DNA of 64,000 bases, taken from assembly GCA_016617855.1 (NCBI GenBank), contig JAECUM010001093.1, positions 1 to 64,000 of the forward strand, in the 5' to 3' direction. The number at the start of each line of letters is the position of its first letter. The stretch's first letter is position 1. The notes beneath the pieces are model-generated. The model ran no database searches, was not told the DNA's origin, and was given only the letters and a program-made list of their open reading frames with translations. The translations under genes were made by a program, and so were the position numbers. Below are positions 11,627 to 26,000 of this stretch, piece after piece. This DNA is from Megalonaias nervosa (lineage: Eukaryota; Mollusca; Bivalvia; Unionida; Unionidae).

Positions 11627-11651
11627 ATGATGGAATGGAAGATGGTTACTG
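11627..11651 (+). CDS. FOXM1: FoxM exon 1 (candidate start exon)
   Basis: ATG at 11,627 opens 25 coding bases (MMEWKMVT plus one base) ending at a strong donor ACTG|GTGAGTA. The nearest upstream in-frame stop is TAA at 11,597-11,599. Phase 1 joins in frame to the exon starting at 15,050, giving E-F-F-Q-R-C-K before the internal ATG at 15,070. The second ATG at 11,630 has a good context (A at -3, G at +4). The alternative is a non-coding first exon with translation from 15,070. Confidence 0.55.
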
Positions 11652-12272
11652 GTGAGTATAGCAGTCTCTTTAGGATTTTCCACTCTGGATTCTTTTCTTT
11701 TTTTTTCTTCATAGATAAATATCGTTAGATTCTCTGTGCAATTTCTAAAGACTGTATTTCTAGAGAATTGTGCACATTTTTCCAGGTTATTTAGTATTGG
11801 TGTGAAAGTACTTCAGACACAAGCATTGGTTGTTTGCTGAAAAGCACATTGCTCCCATTTCCTTGGCATGATATAGCAAAATTATATTTCAAAAATGTCA
11901 TTTAAAACTAATAAGCAAACTACATAAGGAAACCGAGAGACATTTTTAAGTTGGGATATTGTAAAGAATTTGATGTCTTGAAATGGGTGTTACATGTGTG
12001 CAAAATGTTAGTATTTCAAGAAACAATAAACAAGACTTGAAGTTGTGCTTATGTCATTTTACAGTTAAAGAGAGATAGATAATGCTTACATTTTAATTGA
12101 TCATAAGTAAATAAATGTAGAAACTGATAGTTTCAGTATTAACAACATTCCAAGTCTTATTGTGTCTGCAATGAGAGTTTCTTTATTAATTACTGTTGTA
12201 AGGTCCAATTAAGGTATCTAATTGTTTACAGCAGTGAAATATGTCCAGTATTAATGTAGGAAAAGAAAATAA

Positions 12273-12338
<66 letters not shown>

Positions 12339-15300
12339 GATATGATCTTGTTGCAAGACATGCATATTTAGTGCACTTCAGTTTGGAGTATGCCGTAGAT
12401 TTAGCTTAACAGAATCTCATTGAATAATAATTTGATACAAATCTTATCCCGGTATTAAATTTTTGTATTGATCTAATATTTTGATACAAAATGAACAGTA
12501 GGCAGAAAAGAGAAAGGTACACATTCTAAGCAAGAAACACTAGAACAATAAACACATGAAAATTGTATTCAGATAGTGTGCTGGGAGTTACAGTTTATGT
12601 GCAGAAACTAATAGAATTGAAACAAAAGCATGGAAACTGTATTAACAATTTTCATGTAGAAAAAATGTATATGCATTACCTGTGAAGTGCATTGTATGGT
12701 ATGGTTGATCAGAAGTCTAAGAACAACATCATTTACCTAGAAATGCACTCATTTAACGACATGTCAAAACAATAAATCCTGCCTATTTAATTTTTATTTT
12801 TGTTCTTGAGAGCTACCACTAGCAGTCCCATATCATGAGTCATTTGACTCCTGAGTTGTTAAGTCCAGGAAACACTTTCACATTTTGAAAGGTCCTTGTT
12901 GATGGTTTATACTAAGTGTGCCCTAGCTTAGTAAAATATGTGACTGCCAATGATGTAGACTTTGATCTGTTTGCACATAAAGTGCTGACTCTGGTTTATG
13001 CTGTGTGTGTGTGATTTAGATTTTTAACGTAGCTTTAAAAAAATTTCAGTCATATCGCTATGATGTCTGCAGTGTGACAGTTTATAGTGATGTCTAGCAC
13101 TGGGGCATCATGTCGCAGACATGTGGCATGATGTCCCACCCAGTCACATTATTCTGACACCAGGCCGACCAGTCCTAACACTAACCTCTTAATGCTGAGC
13201 ATCAAGCGAGGCAGCTGTTAGTACCATTTTTTAAAGTCTTTGGTATGACTCGGCAGGGGTTCGAACCCGCGACCTCACGCATCCGGGTTTATGCTCTGAA
13301 AGACATTTAACTTTTGTAGCTGACATGTTTACAGTGGTCTGAATTGCGTCAATAACATGCACAGTGAGAATATATCCTGCAGCATCTTTATAAAATCTGC
13401 TTCATTTACGCAATAATTTTCATAAGTGGAATGATTTAATAAGAAACACTGGTGTGTTCTTTCTTGACCTTATGAAAGTATAGATTTATTGCATTATTTT
13501 AATTATCTCATTGTTAATCATTTCAAGAAGAAAAGAAATGTTGATTTAGTATATTGCAAGTTGTATAACATTTACCTTTGATAATCCTGATATTTAAACT
13601 TTTTAAAATCCCATTATAATCAATAAAGTTAATATAGTGATTGTCAATATGTATGTATGTATGTATGTATGTGTCTATGTATATTAAGTCTTGTATACAT
13701 TTATCACTGAAAACTTTCTTTACACTAAAGTCAGAGAGAGACCTGCAAACCACAAAATATGATTTATGTTCACCATGCTCAATACCATCCATACAATTTA
13801 GGTGTCAGTATTACACTTGAATTGTAATAAGGCATTACAATCATAATCACCTTATGTTGGCAATGAGCGCAGATTGAAGATGGTTCCTTTCAAGTGCTAA
13901 TTGGCTAGTTCAGCCTGTATGAATGTCAATGCACTTGACAGCTTCTCATTTTCTGAGGAAATATGACTAAAGGAAACATATTTTGGAATTTTTGGCATGA
14001 AGACTTCAGTAATTTCTTTACACTCTAATGATCTAAGTTTAATCTCAAACATAATGAGCTGATGATGCATTGCAGTTTTGACTGTTTTCTACATGCTACA
14101 CCCTTTGGGCCTTGTATCTTGTTCACAATAAAATGCAAAAAGAGTACATGTATTGGATGATGTGGCAAACTTCCTGATGATCAAGATTACTTCATGCTTC
14201 TTTTGACAAAGTTAAAGAATGCATAGTACAACTGAATAACCACACCAAGTATTGTACCATGCGCATGGCATTTCCCTCAAATTTTGGGTCCAATGACTCC
14301 TAAATCTTGACTTCTCTGCATCCCTTGGGCTTGATATTTTTATCATAGAAGGGGAGGGGGAGCTTAATTTTGGAAAGGTGGGGAGAAAAACACTGCTGAT
14401 GGTTATACTTGGTCTTCCCTAACATTGACAAACTGCTGTGTAGATTTTTCTTGACTGGAAACCGCAGCATTTATATGAATTATGTAAAGATAAATACATA
14501 TATCCATTTTGATTTTGTCATTTTTACATTGGAAGCATTATTATTAATCTGCCAAATCCTGAGGCAAAATAGAGGTCCATCTCACCCCTGACCTTGGATG
14601 GTGTTATTGGGAATGATTTTAATTGTCTCAAATTTTTTAGGACATTTAAAAGAAAAATATATTTTTGCATCAATAAAAGAATCCGGTATTTTAGCAACAA
14701 ATGTTAACCTCGTTGTTGATCTGCAGTGAAACAAATTCATTTCTAAATTATATCATGCAAGCTCTTTCATCAGAAATTTTATTTGTACAATTTCATCTGA
14801 AGATGTCTGAACATGGATTAAAACCCCTCTTGTTGTACTGGAGTTAAATTTGGTCCTTAGATCTCTAGATGAAAGAATCAGAACAATTATAAAGTAAGCA
14901 TGACATTTTTATTGCCTAGGTGATTTGGCAATCAACAAAAAATTCATTTAAATAAGATGTTAATAATTAGAAATATTTGCAATATGTAGCTAATCATTTC
15001 TGTTAATCTTAAAAATGTTTACATAAAATTTTAAACTTTATTTTTACAGAGTTTTTCCAAAGATGTAAAATGTTTCATCCAACATTGAGTGAATGTGTAT
15101 GTAATTCAGCTGAGGCAGATGTAAGTGGCAACCTTTCAGCAGTTGAAAAACCATCCAGCGGAACAGAGCAGAAGATTACCGAAGATGACAGCCAAAATAC
15201 ATATATCATTATAATGAACAATAATGATACAAAGTCGAAATCTTTACCACTTGCAAAACCTACTCATGGCCATCACACTTTGCACAGTCGTTCTTTGTCT

Positions 15301-18300
15301 AGATGCTCAAAGGTTCAGGTTGATGATCTGCGCATAAACCTGAAGAACATAAGTGATGATGATTACGAGACAGGATTACCTACTCAGCATTCAGAGCATA
15401 TTAAACTTAACCTGGCAGATATCAATGATGATGACTATGACAGTGGACTTTCAGCAACAGGTGTGTTTCTGAAGAGTGGTGGCCCCTCCCAGAGTTCAAG
15501 TAACGATTCAGCAATTGACATGGATATAAGTGATAATAATCCTCGGCCTCATTCAAGCCAATCTCCATTTGTGTTAAAGTTGGCTTCCAGGAGTGGAGCA
15601 TACAATGGAGCTCATCAAAAAAGGATATCTACGACTTCTCAGACTGTTTATCATCTTGTCTCTCCTACTAATGTTGAAAAATCTGTTTCTTCTTCCATTT
15701 CTTCTACTGACAATGAAGGGACTAGTTTAGCTGATAGAAAAGTGTATTTTATCACCTCCGCTAATAGCCAGTCTGTATTCAAGAAGGCAGTCCATGGGAG
15801 ATCTCTGCCCTCTTTTACACCATGTGGTGCCAAATTCGCTCCAATTAAATCATTGACCTCACCTCGTTACAGACATACTTTCACAACACCTTACACCTCC
15901 ACACCACTTAGTGGCCAGCCGTCACCATCTAATCAGGTGTACATAATACCATCTCCACTAGTAAATCACCCAAATTCTACCTCCAATCCGAGAAGTCCCA
16001 CCAGTGTGTTGGATTCATCGTATTCACAAAACTTGACTCCTTCTTATGATACCTCAGGTTACCACAGTGTGACTGGTACACCAGAATTTATGGGTCAAGA
16101 GCAGCATATTATTATTGAAAAAATTAAAACTGAACCTATGGACACAGATACCAGTGCTTCCTACAGAAATCCCATTCTCATCACACCAAATTCGACATCT
16201 AGCCAGTGTTACATAATTACTCCACCTGTACCAATTTCGTCCAACTCGCAAAGCTCTATAGTGTCATCTCAGCCCAAATTGCGGACTTCACCTGGGGCAT
16301 TCACTGTTAATTCATCAACACATTTACACAATTCAGGCATGAATGTGGAAGACTTGGTAGCAGTTAGTGTTGATGGTTCAAAGACAGATGATTTCTCTTC
16401 AGTTAAATGTGACACTAGCCAGTCAGAAGTAAAACCTGTGTGTGGTCCTCGAGCATTTACATTGCGACGTGAAATATCAGTCAGCAGTTCACAAGAGAGC
16501 ATGGAAAGCAACTGTACATCACAGGAATTCTCAGTCACAAGTTCTCATGAGTCTCTTAACAGTGAAAAAGAAGAAAATAAAGGTATTAAGATGCTTGTTC
16601 TCTTATTGGTATTTCTCCCGAAATGAGCTCTGGATGTCCATGTAAATATTTTTTCTTATATATAAATATACTAACAGCTTTGTTAAGCGGAGAGTGAGTT
16701 TATCATCAGGCATGGACTTGTTATTGTAGAATCATGGGTACTTGCCATTTATGTTCAGTTAGATTTTTGTCACACAATCTCTGTAGACATTGCAATGGCA
16801 CAGCATAGCTGTACAATAAAACCTGTCTTGAGAGACCACTGCTAGGAAATACCACCAGTTTTGAGAGTCCAGGATCTCCATGCACATATTTATTGATTAT
16901 ATAGTGTTTTGACTTGTTATGAGACCATTATTTTTGGCAGATAAGGTGGTATTTCAAGACAGGTTCTACTGTACTTTCCAATGTCCATTGAGTCCTGGAG
17001 TCACAAAATTATAGGAATAAAATTTTAACTCAGGGGTCTGCAAAAATAGATTTGTCATTGTGTATGGAGCATCTTTGGGAGTGACCTTTTCATCGGCAAT
17101 TCTTGGATGGATTGTCGTATGATCACATTGTAAATGCAGAAAATCACATGCTAATGTTTACCTTTCACCACACTCCTGCATTGACTGAAGTTAGCCATTA
17201 CACAGTCATAGAAACTTGGTTGATGTGGCTTTGTTAATTAATGATGCCCCATATGCTGCTGCTGAAAGTCCTGGGTTCCTACCACAACAATCTTCCCAGG
17301 TGTTGTTTACATTGGCAGAACTGAACTAATCAGTTGCAGATAACTTATTATGAACAGATCTGGTGTTCAGAAGTTTAAAAGAGAATGTATCTTCTATGTC
17401 CAGTTTTAGCTGTGCGGGAACTATTTTTGGCTAAGCAGGTCTTTAAAATTGCCCTATTCATGTGTAAGGAAAACACCATTTCATTTAAGAAATCAAATTT
17501 ATTAGCTTTGTTTCCTGATTGGAACAATTACCAGTAAAATGTAGAGGTCTTGCTAGGATTTTAAAACTAGTAGTCCAAGAATCCCATTTTGGTAAAACTT
17601 CACATCCCACCAGGAAAAATTGCAGTCCCCTCCCAAAAAACTATGCAAATTAGAAGAACTGTTGGTTGCCATTGCATTTAATTTCTACATTCTTTATAAC
17701 AGTGACATAGCTCTTGTTTGTCCATCAGAGTGAGACTGAATTTTGTCAATCCAAGGAAGGTCTTATTCCAAGCACAAAGCTAGACATCACACACTTTCTT
17801 ACACTTAGATGCTGCCCCATCCAAACTGTAAGTTCTAGCAGCTTTAGCACTCTTCTGAATCTCATTACATTCTTCATCAGTTTGCCATTTAACCCCAAAA
17901 TACTTATCCAAATTTGCGAATGGCATTTTGTCCAAGTCTCAACATGTCTTGATTCCAAGGTCACACACTGCTTATTCTGCTACACTTGGAAATAAACACA
18001 ATAATGAAAGCTTAAGTTTATTTGATGTACTCTTATAAATGACCACATGTCCATCTCGGTCTTTCTGCCTCTGAATTCAATAACTGTAAATATCAGTACA
18101 TTTTCCCACTCAGCTGCCAGTCAGATCCTTTGAACTTGCCACCCAGCTAATGCATCATGTTCTTGATGAACTCTTATAATGGCAACATGTACATCAGGGG
18201 TTTATTCTGCCACTGAATTCTCTTCTTGTAAATATCAGCACATTTCCCACCCAGCCGCCAGTCAGTCTTTGAACTTGCCACCCAGCTATTGCATCATTTT

Positions 18301-21300
18301 CTTCTGATGTGCTCTTATAATGGCAACATGTACATCAAGGGGTCTTTCAGCCACTGAATTCTGTCATTGTAAATATCAGCACAGCTAATTGATCAACACA
18401 TTTTCTGTCTAAGCAAGATGCTGAAACAGGACTGGCAAGTCTTTGAATTTTGCTGCCCACCTATTACATGCGTACGGAGGACTCCTGCCTAAGTGATTTT
18501 CTGCATCCCAGATATAAAAAAAATTGGCATCCAAATGCACATGATTAAGCGTTTCCGAGACATCTGAATTGGCATTCAGTGAGTTTGTTCTTAAATTTAC
18601 TGTATGAATCCGGCAATTTGATTGGCTGAAATTTAAGTCTGACTTATAATTGACCAATCAGATGTCTTGAGTCTAGAATTAACTTTGAGCCATGAAAATG
18701 CATTCTCTACAAGGATATAATAATAGCTATCTCCCTAAAGGTATGAAGTTATAAAGATGTTTGATTTTTTTTCTTCTGATTTCAGAAGACTTAGATGACT
18801 CCTTAACCAATATCCAATGGTTGAAGGAAGCCCAGTGGAAGGGAAGTGATGCAGTTTCATCCAAACAATCCCATAGTAGCAAGTCAACAAATGTGCCATC
18901 CAGCAGTAGCCAGTCCGCAAGTTCTCTCCACTGGCGATGTCTCAGCTCAGCAGAAATCAAAAGGGTTAATACTTTTGTTGGTTGCAATCCCAACATAGAA
19001 AAGAAGACCATCATGTCACTTTTATGCTAAGCTGATATTTGTAACCATAATCCATTTAGCAAGTTCTTTGACTGTGGCCTGAACATGAATAAACTCATTG
19101 AATAATAGCATCACTGATTTATCCACAAAAGGACACATTGACATAAATGACCATGCACAATAGTTGCGGATTGCACTGAAGATGTGAATGAGGGATGTTC
19201 CAGTAAGAAACTTGGGACTCGGGGGGAAGTCACTTTCACTATAGAGTATTCATCCATAGATTCTATTTAGATTGTCCTTTTTTTATTTTTCTTATGAACT
19301 CTGAATAGTCAAAGTTCACTGGTGTATATTTTATTTTTAAAATACTGCATTCCCTGGGTACAATGTACATTTAAAGAAAACAACCCTGAGCTGTTACCAT
19401 TACTCATTTTTGTTGTAAATGATTACCTTTTGAGAACGAGTTAAACCTTTAGAGTCTGAAAATGTCAATAAATCAAAATCCTCTTGAGATAGAACTTTTT
19501 CTAGTCAGGAAATTTTCTCATTTAATTTCTATAAACCAAAAAACCTCTACTCTAAAAACTGGGGGAGGGGGAAATTCATTCCCAGATTATATTTTTGCAC
19601 CGTAATGAACCTCATAAAACTGAAACATGCTCAGAAATTGGTTACGTAGCTGCCAGATCCCAGTCAAGAGATCAGACAACTGTCCCAAAATAGCCTAGGG
19701 TGATGCATGAATTAAAATAAAGCCATGTAAACACTTACACAGAGTATGACCACTGTTAACAATAGGCTTATCAGTATTTACACCAGTCTCAAGTGACAGC
19801 TATCATTACAAGTAAATTGTTTGTAATATTATGCCAGGTTTTGTGAAAATCAATTTGAGGTTACAAAGTGAAATGTTACCAATAATCTGACTGATACTAT
19901 ACACCTTAAAACTTGATAGTCAATTGACTTTTGAACCTAAAACAAAGCTCACACCCTCACTTAGACCATTTTGACAACAATTAATTTTGCAACAATTTTC
20001 TTTCATATTTACAACAAGTAACATTTTATCAAATAATGTAAATTTAAAGTTCAAATGCACATGTTTAAACAAAGTATTTTTGTATTTATTTTTTTATATA
20101 TATACTTTTTAAAAGTTCACAATAATGGCACTTTCAAAGATTTCTAAACTTGTTTGACACAACCCCTGTACCATGTACATGAGGGCAAATGCACACGTGT
20201 CCTCATTTCTTTGTTGTGGATAAAACATTACTGTAACTATTCATACATAACACACTAAAATGCATAAAATTACAGACGTGGCTCATTTATAGTCGGTATA
20301 TGAAGTAAACCCTTCTTTCAACTGAATCAACACAGATGTGAGTGCATCTATTTTTAGAAGGAGGGGTTTTTGTAATGTAATCACTCACTTTCATATAGCT
20401 TCATTACAACAGTCCATGATAGGATTGCAAATGTATGGTTTATTTATTTGTCTACATACTTGTATTAATATTAGGCATTGATTAAATATTATCTGCTTCG
20501 CAGTTTTTTTCTGCATTTTCACAAATACGAGTCAAGTCAGAAAACAACTTTGACCTTACAACGCTTCTTGCGAATTCCACAACATAGCATTGTCTCATAC
20601 GTTTCTGACCTATATAATTGCATTTTAAAGTTAAATCTTTCTATGAATTGTATATTTTTCTGAATATATTTGCCCGATGATTTATGAAAATCTCATAAAC
20701 TGGTACTTCCCAGACATAGCAATGTCCACCATTTTTTCCCTGTTACAGGTACACTTAAAGTTTCAAACTGAGTTTATGATGAAATAGTGTACAAGCGGTT
20801 AAAATATCCAGATCACAGATTTTATTCTTAAAACACATATTACTATTTACATACTGTTGTTAAAGTTTCGAAACACAAGTTTGTATGTTTTTATCATCTA
20901 AGGAAAACATGCGTAAATCAGGTAGTGATAGGGGCCTAGTTGCCAACTTACTTGGGAAATGGTTAATGGTCAATCAGCTATCAAAACACATGCCTGTGAA
21001 TGTGCAAGAGTTTGTTTGTTAGCATAATTGATATCAAAACTAGGTCTAGCTACTGATGGCTTGAAGAATACCTCTCACTGCAACACAATACTAGAATAAA
21101 TCTGCCTAAGACGAGAGGGCATCTCAGAGGGTATGATTAGTCAATGTACCTCTAAAAAAAATCACAGGGCGAAGTCATTTTCGTTTTCCTGACAGAAGAA
21201 GGCGAAGTTTACATTTTATAGGCGACTTAGTCGCCCACTTCGCCTGGTAGCGTGATCCCTGGATAATGTACTATCATCACTTTGTGGATATTGTCAGAAG

Positions 21301-22976
21301 TATCTTGGAAAAATAAAAATTTTAGGAGAAATTTCGAGAAACTTTTACTTCCTGCATTTTACATTTTGAAATAAAATTTGTAGTTTCATTTAAAAATTTG
21401 ATGCAATATTATAAGGACAACATCATCATGCAGACTGTTTTTTTTTTTAAAAATTGTTAACAATATTTCAACATTCAAATCTAAATCTCTTTAGTATGAT
21501 TTGCAACAGTAAATAAGATCAAGTAAAAATCAAACAAAATTGCAACAAGCATTTATTATATGGCCGCTGTCATTTAGGCCTACACACCCATATTTCTCTT
21601 TTCTTCTTCATCTTACCTCTAATGACTTGGCACCACAGATGATTTGATGTCACAAACATGACCGATGTAATAATGTATGTGACTCAGAATTGCAGTATTT
21701 TTCAGCTTTATCAAATAAATGTAAGGTTTTTTGGAGCATGTAATAAGAGAATCTTATATTTTTGCTCATTTCTACTGAAATTTATCAAACTTGGTGACTA
21801 ATTTTGTTTGAAATAAGCACTCATGTAAGCTCTTGTATGTATCATATTAAAAGAGCAGGAATAAAAATGAATCTACATTATGTTGATTGCTCCAGATAAA
21901 ATAACTGACAGAATATAATTTCTTTTACAGATCAGTGAAGAATGTGGGCGTCATAAACGACCTCCATTCTCCTACATGTACCTGATCCAGATGGCCCTGT
22001 GCAGTCGTGAGGATAAGAGAATGATGTTGAAGGAGATATGCAAATGGATTGAGGACACCTTTCCATACTACAAACATTCAAAACCAGGCTGGAAGGTAGA
22101 TTAAATTTACATGACAGTGTGGGTATGTTGTCAATAGCTCCCCATCGGTTCATAGTTCTTACTGGGTTTTTTCCTCTGTTCTTCCTCCACCAGTTTTACT
22201 GACCGCCATGTATGGCCTATCTTACATTAAGAAATGGCATTAATCCCCCCCCCCCAACCTGCCGCCCCCCCCCCATGTTTGAACAGTCCAGTGGGCTAGT
22301 TTAAAATATTTGTATCCTACCAGTGGGTCATTGTTATGAAGTTTATTCTACATCTTTGCTTGCCAAGGTTCCGATAACTCCCTCTACACCGTGGCATAAT
22401 GAACAGATGTTGCTGTGCTTCGGGTCTGTGAATTTCATTGGATGTAGCACCAAGCCACCGCATCCAATCAAAATTAAGTTGTTCAAATTTGAACACTGTT
22501 CCAATGTGACCAAGACAAAGGATGCACACAACTTGAATGGACTGATAAATAAGCAATTTTCCAGTGCCTGTCCATGTTTGCACAAATACCTTTCACTCAA
22601 AAATACCTGTAATGGCTTCCCACTGGTACATAGTCATTCTTTCAATGTTGAACTTAGGAAATATTTGTTTTAGGTCAATTGCCCCCATGTTTTCTGCTGA
22701 TGTACAATTCATTACGCTTTTGATTAGTTGGCATTACATACTAAAGGAGACAACTAATGAAATCCAGTAGATGTCGCTAGGACAAAGCTCCAATATATCT
22801 GTTCGATCTGCCAAGGTGTAGATAGTTATTGGAGCCTTGGTTAGTGAAGATGCTTATTCTAGGTCTCTGGCTACAACAGTGTCTAAGCAAAAAAAAATCT
22901 TTAGTTGGAGTGAGGTTATAAAAATATATAATCTGGAAAATTTTAATATCTTACCCTCTGTTTATGTGTGTGTGTT

Positions 22977-23065
<89 letters not shown>

Positions 23066-26000
23066 GATTAAAATTCATTTGGAACACACTATACTTTTAG
23101 ACTAGTCATAGAACTTATAGGACAGTTTGGGATTTAATTCACAATAGTGCAAGTTCTTTTTAAATTTTCTCTTTGTATTCTAGGTAAATAAATTGTTTGT
23201 TTTTGCTGTTGTCTGTTACTTTGTTCAATACCAAAGAAACATAACAATATGCACCAAACTTCAATGGTAGCTTGAAACATTCTGTATGATTTTTAATTTC
23301 CTGATTCTTGAGTTAAGTCCTTTACTCATGATTCAGGACACTTTGACCTAGACACATTGAGCTTAGAATTAAAGTTAGCAAATTGTTAGTAATTTATACA
23401 GAATACTGTTTGTCCTAATTTCTTAGTTGCGGATAAAACATTGCTATAACTATTCATACATAGCTCACTGAATGCATAAAATTACAGACATAGCTCCTTT
23501 ATAGTCGGTATATGAACTAAACCCTTCTTTCCAACTGAATCAACACAGGCATTAAGTATGTCTTTTTTAGGAGGTGTTTTCGTAGTGTAATCACTCACTT
23601 TATATAGCTTCATTACAACAGTCCATTGATATGATTGCAAATTTATGGTTTTATTATTTGTCTACGTACTTGCTGTGATTTTAGGCATTGATTAAATAGT
23701 TTTGCTTACTACTTTTTTTCATATTTTCACAAATACGAGTCAAGTCGGAAAACAACCTTGATGTACAGTACTTATCTCAAATTCCACAACATAGCCTTGT
23801 CCCATACGTTTCTGACCTACATAATTGCATTTGAAAGCAAAAATCTTCAATAACACAATATCTAGGCTTTGCTTTCTATGAATTGTACATATTTCTGAAT
23901 ATATTTGCCCAATGGTTTACAAAAATAGACCATCTGCTACTTCCCAGACAGAGTGATGTCTGCCATAATTTCCCCATTACTGGTTCACTTACAGTTTCAA
24001 ACTAATTTTATGATGAAATAGTGTACAAGAGAAAGTTAAAATATCCAGATCACTGATTCTGTTCTTAAAACACAAATTGCTATTTACATATTATTGTAAG
24101 AGTTTCTAAACACAACTTTGTATGTTTTTATCATCAAAAGAATGTGGAAATCGACAACCACCTTTTAAGTACTGATGATGAATTATGCCCCATGGTACAG
24201 CTATTATGGAAAGTTTTTAACATTGTAAAATTGTATAATATCGGATAAGAAATAATATATTTGAAATTATTTTTTATTAATTTGATCAATAAAAAATTAA
24301 AAGGAAAAGCCATTGAGAGGAATGTACATTTTTAAATTTGCACGGTACTTTTGATATTTTTGTGGGTTATTTTTCAGCACAGTATTAAACATTTATCTTG
24401 ACATCCTTGGGCCTGAGATAATGTCGACATATGCAGATGTCGGGGGTGGGGTGCGCTGAAGGGCTGAAAAAAAATCAAAGTTTACATACAAGTGAAATTT
24501 GTCTTAAGGAATGACCTGTTGTCAGTAAGTAGGATATACTCTTTGAGAAAATAAACAATCGAAATTTTGATTATATGATGGCAAAAACATTTTGAAATAC
24601 ACTTGTTTATTGACAACTTGATTTGTGTTTACTTTGTAATACAATCCATAATGGGTTAAGTACTGTGCATGTATATGAAAAGTCCATGTGACATAATTGG
24701 AAATTCCTGTATCAGTCACGTGGCATGAGAATGCATACATTTATGAAAATGGTTTGTGTTTGTTTGATCTATATCCCATTGTCAACAAACATGTAACTAA
24801 ACAATTCACTATGATAATTCATTGTCGCCAGTTGTTTGTGACTGTATTGTTGTTTTCATCCTATATGTGGCCTAGAATTTGGCTGCCTGAGACAACAAAC
24901 ATAATCATCTTGCTGAGGCTATTGAGTGGGTGAGGCTACTTATAGGGAAATTAAAACCTTTCAACAAGTGAAAATTATTATGAGATTTAATTTGCATTTT
25001 ATGCTGCCATTGGTAGCCATCTTAAGCATAAAATAAATAAAAGGAAACTGTCACGGCACAATGAACATGTTTCAATCACTAATCACTTTGGAAAATGCAA
25101 CAGTCAATTATATTCCATTGCTTTTATTCAAGTTTGGTGCTGACTTCATTTGATGAAGGGTGCATTGTTTTTTATTGAAGATCATAACCATCTTGACAGT
25201 GTGCATACATTATTGAAAATGCCATAAAAGGCCATCTTTGTAGGATCAAACAAACATCCATTTGTTACTGAGACACCAACACTTAAGCCTGGCAGTGACA
25301 TCAAATAATTGTTGAACAAAGTACAAGATGTATCTGGCAGTGTGTCAACATAAACAATTAGAAAACAGGATTCATTCAAGTCTGGGACTGCTCCGGTGGC
25401 CTAGTTGTTAGAGCATCTGCCTTGAGTGCGGGAGGTTGCGGGTTTGAACCCCATCCAAGTCATACCAAAGACTTATAAAAATGATACTAACAGCTTCCTT
25501 GCTAGATGCTCAGCATTAAGAGGTTAGTGTTAAGACTGGTCAGCCTGGTGTCAGGATAATGTGACTGGGTGTGACATGCTACATGTCTGTGGCATGATGC
25601 CCCAGTGCTATACATCACTATAAACTGCCACACTGCAGACACCGTAGCGATATGACTGAAAATTTTTTAAAGCTACATTAGAAAGACCAAATTACACACC
25701 CTCGTCAAGTCTGGAGCTAGGGCTTCTGTTGATGTGCATTTATTTTGTATCTCAATATCAACAGTGGTTATTTGTTCTCTGTGTCATTTTAGTGGAGTAA
25801 TGATTATTGTTGGACCCACAAAAGTTTTGTTTATATTTCAAAGAAAATTTTGTATCGTGCAAGTTGATATAGATGAGGTCTCACCTAGATTTGACTGTCA
25901 ATGTTCTCTTTTGAGTGTCTTTATTGACAGATGTATCTTAACTTCTTTACCTTATCACCATCATTAGGGCTGTTCCAGTAAAACATATATCCCCCCCCAG

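Noticed and set aside
22837..23064. 75-codon frame ending in an Ile-Tyr repeat
   Set aside because: Most of it is the (AT)n microsatellite translated.
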